In this document: positions 35,778 to 43,473 of the stretch, piece after piece
Layout of the letters: each line of letters opens with the position of its first letter
Position numbering within the stretch: the stretch's first letter is position 1
Source of the DNA: Chloroflexus sp.
GTDB lineage: Bacteria > Chloroflexota > Anaerolineae > Anaerolineales > Villigracilaceae
Direction: 5' to 3'
Length of the DNA: 64,000 nucleotides
NCBI GenBank assembly: GCA_020723995.1
Contig: DYHT01000006.1
Span: 2,505-66,504, forward strand
Notes under the pieces: model-generated
Databases searched by the model: none
What the model was told of the DNA's origin: nothing
The model's input: only the letters and a program-made list of their open reading frames with translations
Translations under genes and position numbers: made by a program

Positions 35778-37487
35778 ATGCTCAAAAACATCCCCTCCAA
35801 CCCAACTGCCCTCATCAACTGGAAATGGGAAGAAATCGCACTCCACTATAAAGACCTCGCCGCGCGTCCGCTCACTGCCTCCAACGCTGACGGCTGGCTG
35901 GCCGACTGGTCACGCCTGGGTGAACATCTCGAAGAGCTGTACGCCCGCCTTCAGGTTGCCACCTCGGTCAATACCACCGATAAAGAGGCCGATGAACGGA
36001 TGAACAAATTCCTCAATACCATCTATCCGAATGCAATGGCCGCCGAGCAGAAACTGAAAGAAAAACTGCTCGCCAGCGGCCTGGAACCGAAAGGCTTCGA
36101 GATCCCGTTGCGCAACATGCGCGCCGAGGCGGATTTGTTCCGCCAGGCCAACCTGCCGCTGCTGGCCGAGGAGAAAAAATACAATCTCGAATACGATAAA
36201 ATCCTCGGCGCACAGACGGTGCAATGGGATGGTGAAGAAGTCACCCTGACCAAACTCAAGACCGTCTTCCAGGAACCTGAGCGCGCCAAACGCGAAAAGG
36301 CCTGGCGCGCCATTGCCGAGCGCCAACTGGCCGACCGCAAAGCCATTAACGAACTCTGGCAAAAGTACATGCCCCTGCGCGGCAATATCGCCAGGAATGC
36401 CGATAAGCCCAGTTACCGCGAGTACGCCTGGCAGCAACGGCTGCGCTTCGATTTCACAGCCGCTGACTGCAAATCGTTCCACCAGGCGATTGAAGAAGTC
36501 GTCATCCCGGCTGCGACGCGCATTTACGCCCGCCGCCGCAAGGCTCTCGGCGTGGATACCCTCCGCCCGTGGGATCTGGAGGACGGCTGGTACTCACGCC
36601 CGACACCGCCGGCCGGAGAGCCCGCCCTCAAGCCGTTCACAGGCATGGACGAACTGAAAGCCAGCTCCTCGGCCATCTTTCACAAGGTTGATCCAGTGCT
36701 GGGCGGCTACTTCGACACCATGCTGCGCGCAGGTTTGACCGACCTGGATAACCGCAAGAACAAGGCTCCCGGCGCGTTCTGCACTTCATATACGTCCATT
36801 CGCAAGCCGTTCATTTTCGTCAACGCGGTCGGCACGCACGACGACGTGCAGACCACACTGCACGAATCCGGACACGCCTTCCACGTTTTTGAGACGGCTA
36901 ATATCCAGTATGTGCAGCAACTTTCCGTCCCCATGGAATTTGCCGAGGTGGCCTCGATGGGCATGGAACTGCTCGCCGCGCCCTACCTGACCGAGTTCTA
37001 CACCGCAGCCGAGGCGGCGCGTGCCCGCATTGAACATCACGAACGCTCGATCCTCTTCTGGCCCTTCATGGCCGTGGTGGACGCATTCCAGCACTGGGTC
37101 TACGAGAACCCGACCGAGGGCGCGCAGCCCGACAAGTGCGATGCCAAATGGGCCGAACTGTGGCGGCGTTTCATCCCCGGTGTGGATTGGAGCGGGCTGG
37201 AAGATGTGATCAGCACCGGCTGGCAGCGCAAACTGCACATCCACCAGTATCCGTTTTATTACACCGAATACGGCATGGCGCAACTGGGCGCGGTGCAAAT
37301 CTGGGACAACGCCATCAAAGACCAGGCCGGCGCGGTCTCCGCCTATCGTAAGGCGCTGGCGCTGGGAGGCACGGTCACGCTGCCCGAACTCTTCGCCGCT
37401 GCCGGCGCCAAATTCGCCTTTGATTCCGCCACACTGAAGAAAGCCGTGGATTTGATGGAGCGCGTGATCGAGGAATTGGAAGCCTGA
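35778..37487 (+). CDS. M3 family oligoendopeptidase (PepF-like metallopeptidase)
   Basis: A 569-residue zinc peptidase that cleaves short peptides in the cytoplasm. The zinc-binding HExxH is HESGH at residues 362-366, followed by the third-ligand region EFAEVASMGMEL. The N-terminal half is helical, as usual for the M3 fold. There is no signal peptide. It follows pcrA by about 50 nt of repeat-like DNA (GACGATAGACCGTAGACGG words) and precedes the ChrA gene by 20 nt. It would logically process peptides imported by the transporter at 24-30 kb. Confidence 0.9.
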   Translation: MLKNIPSNPTALINWKWEEIALHYKDLAARPLTASNADGWLADWSRLGEHLEELYARLQVATSVNTTDKEADERMNKFLNTIYPNAMAAEQKLKEKLLASGLEPKGFEIPLRNMRAEADLFRQANLPLLAEEKKYNLEYDKILGAQTVQWDGEEVTLTKLKTVFQEPERAKREKAWRAIAERQLADRKAINELWQKYMPLRGNIARNADKPSYREYAWQQRLRFDFTAADCKSFHQAIEEVVIPAATRIYARRRKALGVDTLRPWDLEDGWYSRPTPPAGEPALKPFTGMDELKASSSAIFHKVDPVLGGYFDTMLRAGLTDLDNRKNKAPGAFCTSYTSIRKPFIFVNAVGTHDDVQTTLHESGHAFHVFETANIQYVQQLSVPMEFAEVASMGMELLAAPYLTEFYTAAEAARARIEHHERSILFWPFMAVVDAFQHWVYENPTEGAQPDKCDAKWAELWRRFIPGVDWSGLEDVISTGWQRKLHIHQYPFYYTEYGMAQLGAVQIWDNAIKDQAGAVSAYRKALALGGTVTLPELFAAAGAKFAFDSATLKKAVDLMERVIEELEA

Positions 37488-37507
37488 AAAAGACGTAGGA
37501 GAAATTC

Positions 37508-38071
37508 ATGGACTGGAAAATAATCTGGGATCTCTTTCTTATCTGCGCCAAAGTTTCACTGGTTACCTGGGGCGGCGGACCGGCCTTGATCGCCCTGATG
37601 CAACGTGAGACGGTCGCGGCTGGCTGGCTGACCTCCGAAGAATTTGGTGACTCGGTCGCCATCGGCAATGCGCTGCCCGGCCCGATCGCCCCTAAGCTGG
37701 CGGCCCACGTTGGCTACAAAATGGCGGGGATTCTCGGCGCGCTGGCCGGCGTGACCGGCTCCGTGCTGCCGACCACCATCATCATGCTGCTCGTGGTGGC
37801 CTTCTTTTTCAGCATCAAAGACAAGCCTCAGATGCACTCCATGCTCAAGGCAGTGCGTCCGTTGGTGGTGGGCATGTTGATTTGGACAGCTTACGACATG
37901 GCCTTAGAAGTCTTCGACGCCGACCAACTCGGCTGGGGCAAGGCACTGACCCAGGGCTGGAGCCAGATTCTCATCGTGGCGGCCTCTTTCCTGTTATTAA
38001 CCTTCACTGCAATCAACCCGGTCTGGTTGGTCATCGCCGCGGCCGCGTTGGGGTTTATAATCTATCGGTAA
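37508..38071 (+). CDS. chromate transporter family protein, single-domain (half) ChrA
   Basis: A 187-residue membrane protein with one CHR domain. The family motifs are VTWGGGPALIALMQRE (residues 19-34) and the NALPGPIAPKLAAHVGYK segment, followed by a series of hydrophobic helices to the C-terminus. Half-size ChrA proteins usually come as two adjacent genes working as a pair; here the second gene is not a CHR protein but an unrelated small membrane protein overlapping by one base. The substrate may be chromate or another oxyanion. Confidence 0.85.
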   Translation: MDWKIIWDLFLICAKVSLVTWGGGPALIALMQRETVAAGWLTSEEFGDSVAIGNALPGPIAPKLAAHVGYKMAGILGALAGVTGSVLPTTIIMLLVVAFFFSIKDKPQMHSMLKAVRPLVVGMLIWTAYDMALEVFDADQLGWGKALTQGWSQILIVAASFLLLTFTAINPVWLVIAAAALGFIIYR

Positions 38072-38472
38072 TGAACCCATTTGAAGCTGTCTTTTGGGGC
38101 GCGCTGCTTTCGCTGCAATGCCTGGTCATTGCTCCAATGTTGGCCTTTGGCATTCATTTTTTGCGACCAGGTTTTGGCAAACACAACAAATGGCGCTATC
38201 TGGGAATAGCTCTTTTTGGCATTTCATCCCTGATTATTGCCTGCCTGTTCATCGCGCTGGCCACCGCACCAGGGTTTGACTTTATTGACCGCTGCCGCCC
38301 GCCAGGAACGGGTATGTGCATAGACAGGAGAACTTTCGAAGCCGTGCGCTTGGAAATTCTGGGCGATTTTTTACTGGCGGGTTTGCTATATATTGTGCTG
38401 CCCATCGGCCTCGGCGCAGGTGGAATCCTGCTCATCCTGCACCGCATAACCGACAAAATTGCCGTAAAATAG
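38071..38472 (+). CDS. small membrane protein of unknown function, coupled to chrA
   Basis: A 133-residue protein starting MNPFEAVFWGALLSLQCLV, with its ATG sharing one base with the chrA stop (TAATG). About four hydrophobic helices are seen: residues 5-30, 42-65, 92-112 and up to about 125. A cysteine-containing loop between helices 2 and 3 reads DRCRPPGTGMCID. It may be an accessory subunit for the half-size ChrA. No family is recognised. A MITE begins at the last base of its stop codon. Confidence 0.65.
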   Translation: MNPFEAVFWGALLSLQCLVIAPMLAFGIHFLRPGFGKHNKWRYLGIALFGISSLIIACLFIALATAPGFDFIDRCRPPGTGMCIDRRTFEAVRLEILGDFLLAGLLYIVLPIGLGAGGILLILHRITDKIAVK

Positions 38473-38603
38473 TAACTACTCAGGCTTGTCATGCTGAGCG
38501 GAGCGTTCGTTGCGGAGCGAAGCATCTCGGCCTGCTTTGAGAGAGATTCTTCGCCGCTGGAAGAGCACCAGCGGCTCAGAATGACACTCGGCTGAGTAGT
38601 TAC
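38472..38603. mobile_element. MITE of the GTAACT family, copy 2, with 8-bp target duplication
   Basis: Terminal repeats GTAACTACTCAG on both ends. The octamer GTAAAATA is present exactly on both sides (38464-38471 and 38604-38611). The interior has TGTCATGCTGAGCGGAGCG and GGCTCAGAATGACA as inner inverted words. A further dispersed repeat, GGCGGGCTAGGCCAGGGG, follows at 38640-38657. Confidence 0.9.
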
Positions 38604-38686
38604 GTAAAATAAGGATATAAAGCGAAGTTGACCTGCCCTGGCGGGCTAGGCCAGGGGATACTTCGCACTCCTTTGCACAAATGGCG

Positions 38687-38692
38687 TAAAAT
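38687..38692 (+). promoter_or_regulatory. -10 promoter element of the nucleotidyltransferase; probable leaderless start
   Basis: TAAAAT ends 6 nt before the ATG at 38699, so transcription would start at or next to the start codon. Confidence 0.45.
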
Positions 38693-38698
38693 AGTAGT

Positions 38699-39739
38699 AT
38701 GACCATGAAAATTGTCATCCCTACCGCTGGCTGGGGCACGCGCATGAGACCCCACACCTGGTCCAAACCCAAGCCGCTCATCAGCGTGGCCGGCAAGACC
38801 GCCCTCGACCAGCTGTTGGGTACTTTCAAGACCGTTCCAGAGCCGCGCAATGTCGAATATGTGATCATCCTCGGGCCGTATCTGGGCGAACAGCAAATCC
38901 CACCCTACATGCAGCAGCATTATCCGGACGACAAGGTGCATTACATCCTTCAGTCGGTGATGAAGGGCCAATCGGACGCCCTGTGGCTGGCGCGCGAATA
39001 CCTGAGCGGCCCGATGCTGATGATCTTCTCGGATACGCTGATCGAGACCGACTTCTCGTTTCTGGCCGATGAAAAAGCGGACGGTGTGGCCTGGGTCAAG
39101 GCCGTCCCCGACCCGCGGCGCTTCGGCGTAGCGGAAGTGGACAAAGAGGGCCGGGTGAGTCACCTGATCGAGAAGCCGCAATCGTTGGAAAATAACTTGG
39201 TCTTGGTCGGTTGTTATTACTTCCGCGAAGGCCGCGAACTGGTCTCAGCCATCGAAGAGCAAATGCGGCGCGGCACAGCCCTGAAAGGCGAGTTCTTCCT
39301 GGCCGACGCCATCAACATCATGCTCGAACGCGGCGCGCATTTCCGCATCCAGAAAGTGGATGTCTGGCTGGATACCGGCACGATAGAGGCCACACTGGAA
39401 ACTAACCGGTATTTGTTGGAACGGTTGCACGTTGACAGGCTAGAACCTGCCAACCTTCCAATCTTCCAACGTGCAAACGTTAAAGTGGTGCCACCTGTTT
39501 TCATCCACGCAACTGCTGAAATCGCTAATTCAACCATCGGGCCGCACGCCTCCATTGGAGCGAACTGTAAAATCACGGACAGCAAAATCGAAGACTCCAT
39601 CCTCGAGGACGGGACAACGGTGAACGCGGCGGCGTTGACTGGCTCGTTTATCGGCCGGCAGGCCAAAGTCGAGGGACGCGGCGCGGAGGGCCAGCCGATG
39701 ACGTTGAATGTTGGTGATGATTCTGTTATCAAATTGTAG
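38699..39739 (+). CDS. sugar-phosphate nucleotidyltransferase with left-handed beta-helix tail
   Basis: A 346-residue enzyme that activates a sugar 1-phosphate with an NTP, for cell-envelope or polysaccharide synthesis. The N-terminal signature is IPTAGWGTRMRPHTWSKPK, with the metal-binding Asp in FSDTLIETD and the KGEFFLADAIN segment. The C-terminal part holds hexapeptide-type repeats (AEIANSTIGPHASIGANCKI). Residues about 241-262 (LHVDRLEPANLPIFQRANVK) are encoded by repeat-like DNA and break the join between the two domains. No ribosome site precedes the ATG. The nucleotide and sugar (for example glucose-1-P/dTTP) cannot be fixed from sequence alone. Confidence 0.85.
   Translation: MTMKIVIPTAGWGTRMRPHTWSKPKPLISVAGKTALDQLLGTFKTVPEPRNVEYVIILGPYLGEQQIPPYMQQHYPDDKVHYILQSVMKGQSDALWLAREYLSGPMLMIFSDTLIETDFSFLADEKADGVAWVKAVPDPRRFGVAEVDKEGRVSHLIEKPQSLENNLVLVGCYYFREGRELVSAIEEQMRRGTALKGEFFLADAINIMLERGAHFRIQKVDVWLDTGTIEATLETNRYLLERLHVDRLEPANLPIFQRANVKVVPPVFIHATAEIANSTIGPHASIGANCKITDSKIEDSILEDGTTVNAAALTGSFIGRQAKVEGRGAEGQPMTLNVGDDSVIKL
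39419..39482. repeat. AACCTGCCAACCTTCCAA-type repeat in frame in the nucleotidyltransferase
   Basis: GGTTGCACGTTGACAGG, AACCTGCCAACCTTCCAA and TCCAACGTGCAAACGTT form an imperfect inverted repeat like the leader repeats before dnaE (14200-14271) and at 55440-55500. Confidence 0.65.
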
Positions 39740-39848
39740 GGCGGATTTCCATATCCGCCAACCCCGGCGGGTAGATACCCGCCCTACCGTTGATTAGTGT
39801 CGCGGATTTCCATAGCCGCCCATTCTGGCGGGTAAGAAACCCGCCCTA
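39737..39848. repeat. cluster of GGCGGGT/ACCCGCC palindromes
   Basis: Four hairpins in a row, including GGCGGAT-ttccat-ATCCGCC, GGCGGGTA-ga-TACCCGCC and GGCGGGT-aagaa-ACCCGCC. It is the family of 1-112 and ends 5 nt before the start codon of the next gene, so it forms that gene's whole leader. Confidence 0.85.
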
Positions 39849-39853
39849 CGATC

Positions 39854-40066
39854 ATGACCGATATCGTCGAGTGCCATTCCGGGTACGAATACGCCGAAAA
39901 GCCCCTCACCCTGACATGGGAGGGGAAAAGGCTCGAGATCGCCGCAATCCTGGCACGCTGGCGCATCCCTGGCGCGAAGTGCTTCCGCGTCAAAACAAAC
40001 GACGGGCAAATCTTCGAGCTGTTCTACGGCGAGCTGTACGACGAGTGGCGAATCAACCGACCGTGA
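39854..40066 (+). CDS. conserved small protein (DUF6504-like, 70 aa)
   Basis: Begins MTDIVECHSGYEYAEKP and shows LEIAAILARWRIPGAKCFRV and DGQIFELFYGELYDEWRI. The pattern is compact and mostly beta, as seen in small Chloroflexota proteins of the DUF6504 type. It ends 9 nt before the aminotransferase and is probably cotranscribed with it. No function is known. The absence of a ribosome site is explained by the palindromic repeat that abuts its ATG. Confidence 0.6.
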   Translation: MTDIVECHSGYEYAEKPLTLTWEGKRLEIAAILARWRIPGAKCFRVKTNDGQIFELFYGELYDEWRINRP

Positions 40067-40075
40067 GGAGTAGGA

Positions 40076-41254
40076 ATGCAGGAATTCTCTGACGTGCGCT
40101 ATCTTTCGAAGCGGGTGTCTGGACTGAAGCCCTCGGGCATCCGCAAGTTTTTCGACATCGCCGCCACCATGAAGGACGTCATCTCGTTGGGTATCGGCGA
40201 GCCGGATTTCACCACACCCAAGCCGATCATGGACGCCGGCCGCCGCGCCCTGGACGCAGGCGAGACGCATTACACCTCCAACGCCGGCAAGCTGGAGCTG
40301 CGCCAGGCGCTGACAGACCACTTGCTGAAACTCTACGGCGTGAAGTACGACCCGCTGGGCGAGGTGGTCATCACGGTCGGCGTTTCGGAGGCGCTCTACC
40401 TGGCGATGACCGCCCTGCTCGACCCGGGCGACGAGGTCATCATCCCCACGCCCTGCTTCGTCTCGTACCAGGCGGAGGTGATCCTGGCAGGCGGCGTGCC
40501 GGTCGAGATCCCCAGCCGGATGGAAGACAACTTCCAGCTCGACCCCGACCGCGTGCGCGCGGCGATCACGCCACGCACCAAGGTGATCTTCGTCGGCTAT
40601 CCGAGCAACCCGACCGGCGCGGTCGCGGCGCGCGAGACCCTGAACGAGGTCGCGAAAATCGCCGATGAGCGTGACTTGATCCTGATCTCGGACGAGATCT
40701 ACGACCGGCTGGTCTACGATTTCCAGCACGTCTGCGTCCCGGCGCTGGGCGAGAGCATCCAGAAACGCACCGTGCTGCTGGGTGGCTTCTCGAAGGATTA
40801 CGCCATGACCGGTTGGCGCATCGGCTACGCGGCCGGGCCGGCGGAGATCATCAAAGGGATGGTACGCATCCACCAGTACACCATCATGTCCGCGCCGACC
40901 ATCGCCCAGGAAGCAGCCATCCAGGCATTGTTGAATGGCGAGCAATACGTGCAGGAGATGGTGGCGGAGTATGACCGTCGGCGCCGGCTGATCGTGGCCG
41001 GTCTCAACCGCCTGGGTTTGACCACCTTCGAGCCGCGCGGGGCATTCTACGCTTTCCCGCGCATCACCGCCTCTGGCATGGAGGATGAAACTTTCGCCGA
41101 GAAACTGCTACATGAAGAGCACGTGGCCGTTGCGCCCGGCAATGCCTTCGGTGCAGGCGGGGAGGGATTCGTGAGATGTTCCTACGCGACGGCCTATGAG
41201 AAGGTCGAGGAGGCCCTGCGCCGGATGGAGAAGTTCATGAATCGCTACGGGTGA
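40076..41254 (+). CDS. class I/II pyridoxal-phosphate aminotransferase
   Basis: A 392-residue fold-type I aminotransferase. Family motifs: LGIGEPDFTTP, HYTSNAGKLELRQAL, VGYPSNPTGAV (Asn), SDEIYDRLVY (Asp) and the PLP lysine K240 in GGFSKDYAMTGWRIGY. It most resembles aspartate/aromatic-type aminotransferases of thermophile style that act on several amino acids. With iorB and the peptide-uptake genes in the window, a role in amino-acid fermentation by 2-oxoacid formation is plausible but not proven. The ATG follows GAGGAGTAGGA. Confidence 0.88.
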   Translation: MQEFSDVRYLSKRVSGLKPSGIRKFFDIAATMKDVISLGIGEPDFTTPKPIMDAGRRALDAGETHYTSNAGKLELRQALTDHLLKLYGVKYDPLGEVVITVGVSEALYLAMTALLDPGDEVIIPTPCFVSYQAEVILAGGVPVEIPSRMEDNFQLDPDRVRAAITPRTKVIFVGYPSNPTGAVAARETLNEVAKIADERDLILISDEIYDRLVYDFQHVCVPALGESIQKRTVLLGGFSKDYAMTGWRIGYAAGPAEIIKGMVRIHQYTIMSAPTIAQEAAIQALLNGEQYVQEMVAEYDRRRRLIVAGLNRLGLTTFEPRGAFYAFPRITASGMEDETFAEKLLHEEHVAVAPGNAFGAGGEGFVRCSYATAYEKVEEALRRMEKFMNRYG

Positions 41255-41269
41255 TTTACCACGGAGTAG

Positions 41270-41288
41270 GTCACGCATCCTGCGTGAC
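41270..41288. promoter_or_regulatory. stem-loop in the leader of the DinB-type gene
   Basis: Perfect arms GTCACGCA-tcc-TGCGTGAC, 6 nt before the GAGAGGAG ribosome site. It could protect the message end or be one more dispersed palindrome. Confidence 0.5.
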
Positions 41289-41306
41289 TTAGAGAGGAGA
41301 AATGCC

Positions 41307-42005
41307 ATGATTTTCCGTGTCGGCATAGAAAACAACAACGAAGGATTCCGCTCCATCGCCTGGGCGCTGGAGCATCCCGGCTGCTTCACCTACGGCGCGG
41401 ACGGGGACGCGGCCCTGGTTGCCCTGCCCGAAGCCATCCGCACCTATGCAACGTGGATTGAAAAGCGCGAGCCTTCATGGGTGGATGTAAGCAAAATCGA
41501 ATTACAGGTCGAGGATACATGGACGGATTACAACATTGACGAAACCTACGACCGCAACCCCAAAAGCGACTATTACATGGTGGACGCCTGGTTCCAGCAC
41601 GACTGGAAGCCACTGACCGCCCTCGACATCCAGCGCGGCCTGAAACTGCTGGCCTGGAGCCGCTCAGACCTGTCAGACCTGTTAGACACACTGACCCCTG
41701 CCAAGTGGGCCTATAAACCCGACAACGAACGCTGGGACATCGCTGGCATTGTCAAACACATTGGCGGCGCTGAGTGTTGGTATCTCGACCGGCTGGCGCT
41801 GGCTCTCCCGCGTGAACAGATACCGGATGAGCCGTTCGCCCGGCTGAAAGTGTCACGGGCACGCCTGAACGAAGTGTTGCCGACGCTCGAAGGCTCAAAG
41901 CAGGTTGTTGGCGTGGATGGGGAATTCTGGAGCCCGCGCAAGATCCTGCGCCGCGCCTTATGGCACGAATGGGACCATATCGAACACATTCGCAAGCTTT
42001 TGTAG
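41307..42005 (+). CDS. DinB-superfamily protein with N-terminal HicB-like domain
   Basis: A 232-residue protein. Residues 1-95 resemble a HicB-like fold (VGIENNNEGFRSIAWALEHPGC). The rest is a four-helix DinB/YfiT-type bundle: LLAWSRSDLSDLLDTL, IAGIVKHIGGAECWYLDRLA and a final HEWDHIEHIRKLL. Conserved metal-type histidines are seen in KHIGGAE and HEWDHIEH. DinB-fold enzymes use thiol cofactors or are damage-induced; this member has no assigned activity. The gap to the next DinB-type gene is 14 nt, so the two form a pair. Confidence 0.75.
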   Translation: MIFRVGIENNNEGFRSIAWALEHPGCFTYGADGDAALVALPEAIRTYATWIEKREPSWVDVSKIELQVEDTWTDYNIDETYDRNPKSDYYMVDAWFQHDWKPLTALDIQRGLKLLAWSRSDLSDLLDTLTPAKWAYKPDNERWDIAGIVKHIGGAECWYLDRLALALPREQIPDEPFARLKVSRARLNEVLPTLEGSKQVVGVDGEFWSPRKILRRALWHEWDHIEHIRKLL

Positions 42006-42019
42006 GAATGGAGTTTCTC

Positions 42020-42529
42020 ATGCAACCTCATCTCCTCATCGCTCAATTACGCTTTGCGCGGCGCGAGTTCGTCCGCTGTCTCGAAGGGGTCAGCGAGGAA
42101 GAAGCCCGGCGCCGGTTCATGTCAATGAACTGCATTTCCTGGATGGTCGGTCACCTTGCCAACCAGGAACATCGTTATTGGGTTGTCTTTGCCCAGCAAC
42201 AGAACCTGGCGCCGGATCTCAACGATCTGGTCGGTCACGGCAAGCTGGCCAGCACACCTCCGCTGGGAGAAATGTGGGAAGTATGGCGAAAAGTGACCGC
42301 CGAAGCTGACAAATACCTGGACACCCTGACGCCTGAGATCATGCAGAAATACTTGTTCCGGGATGGAAAGCCATTCGACGAAAACGTCGGCACCCTGCTG
42401 ATGCGGAACATCTACCATTACTGGTATCACACTGGAGAGGCAGCCGCCGTCCGCCAGATGCTGGGGCACACCAACCTGCCTGACTTCGTGGGAAACATGA
42501 GGGCGGCGGCGTATCGGCCGGAGAGTTGA
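42020..42529 (+). CDS. DinB-family protein
   Basis: A 169-residue four-helix protein beginning MQPHLLIAQLRFARREFVRC. Metal-type histidines appear in VGHLANQEHRY and NIYHYWYHTGE. The ATG at 42020 is preferred, with GGAG 7 nt upstream, over the ATG at 42008 that overlaps that site. It follows another DinB-fold gene by 14 nt; tandem DinB genes may form heterodimers. Function unknown. Confidence 0.75.
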   Translation: MQPHLLIAQLRFARREFVRCLEGVSEEEARRRFMSMNCISWMVGHLANQEHRYWVVFAQQQNLAPDLNDLVGHGKLASTPPLGEMWEVWRKVTAEADKYLDTLTPEIMQKYLFRDGKPFDENVGTLLMRNIYHYWYHTGEAAAVRQMLGHTNLPDFVGNMRAAAYRPES

Positions 42530-42567
42530 CAACTGGTTTCTGTGTCATTATTGGTAATGCTGAAATT

Positions 42568-43473
42568 ATGGCTATTGTCTTCGACATAAGGAAATACTCC
42601 ATTCACGATGGGCCAGGCATTCGCACGACGGTTTTCTTCAAGGGTTGCCCGCTGCGCTGCCGGTGGTGTCACAATCCCGAAGGCCAGTTCCTAGGGGTGG
42701 AAGTCATCTTGCGGAGTGCGCGCTGCATCCGCTGCAGGGCTTGCGTGGAAGCCTGTCCGCACGGCGCGGCCAGATTGGGCGAAGCAGGCCCCGAGGTCCA
42801 GCGTGAACGCTGCGAGCGCTGCGGGGAGTGTACCCTTGTCTGCTGCGCAGAGGCGCGGCAGATTGTCGGCCGCGAGATGACCGTCGCCCAGGTGATGGCT
42901 GAGATTGAGGGCGACATCCCCTTTTATGACGAGTCCGGCGGCGGCGTGACTTTGTCCGGCGGAGAGCCGCTCGCGCAGCGCGACTTTGCGCTTGGGCTGC
43001 TCGAGGCCTGCAAGGAAAAGGAAATCCACACCGCGCTGGATACCTGCGGCTTTGCCACCTGGGATACCTTCGAGCGCCTGCGCGCCTGCGTGGACTTGTT
43101 CCTGTACGATCTCAAACTGGTGGATGCCGAAAAGCACCACCAATTTACCGGCGTATCCAATGAGCGCATCCTGGCGAACCTGCAAGCCCTTTCGCAGCGC
43201 GGACATAAAATCCTCCTGCGCGTGCCGGTCATACCGGGGATAAACGATGACGCGGAAACAATCCGCCAGATCGCCTCGTTGGCAGCTTCGTTGCCCCACC
43301 TGGATGGCATAGAACTGCTGCCTTATCATCATATCGGCGTTGACAAGTACACGCGGCTGAATAAGACCTATTTGCTGCCCGATGCTCAACCGCCCTCCGA
43401 AGAAAAGATGGCTGAACTTACTTACATTCTGCAAGCGTATGGATTACCAGTAAAAATAGAGGTAAAGACATGA
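42568..43473 (+). CDS. glycyl-radical enzyme activating protein (radical SAM)
   Basis: A 301-residue activase that uses S-adenosylmethionine to place the glycyl radical on its partner. The radical SAM CX3CX2C is C27, C31, C34 in GCPLRCRWCHNP. A two-cluster ferredoxin insert follows (CIRCRACVEACPHGA and CERCGECTLVCC), typical of activases for eliminases rather than classical pyruvate formate-lyase. GGGVTLSGGEP is the SAM-binding GGE segment. The start MAIVFDIRKYS is standard; an upstream ATG at 42526 would add an odd leader. It overlaps the glycyl radical enzyme by 4 nt (ATGA). Confidence 0.93.
   Translation: MAIVFDIRKYSIHDGPGIRTTVFFKGCPLRCRWCHNPEGQFLGVEVILRSARCIRCRACVEACPHGAARLGEAGPEVQRERCERCGECTLVCCAEARQIVGREMTVAQVMAEIEGDIPFYDESGGGVTLSGGEPLAQRDFALGLLEACKEKEIHTALDTCGFATWDTFERLRACVDLFLYDLKLVDAEKHHQFTGVSNERILANLQALSQRGHKILLRVPVIPGINDDAETIRQIASLAASLPHLDGIELLPYHHIGVDKYTRLNKTYLLPDAQPPSEEKMAELTYILQAYGLPVKIEVKT

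Noticed and set aside
37508-38071. Frameshifted full-length ChrA continuing into the next gene
   Set aside because: The next gene has no CHR motifs in any frame, and single-domain ChrA proteins of this length exist.
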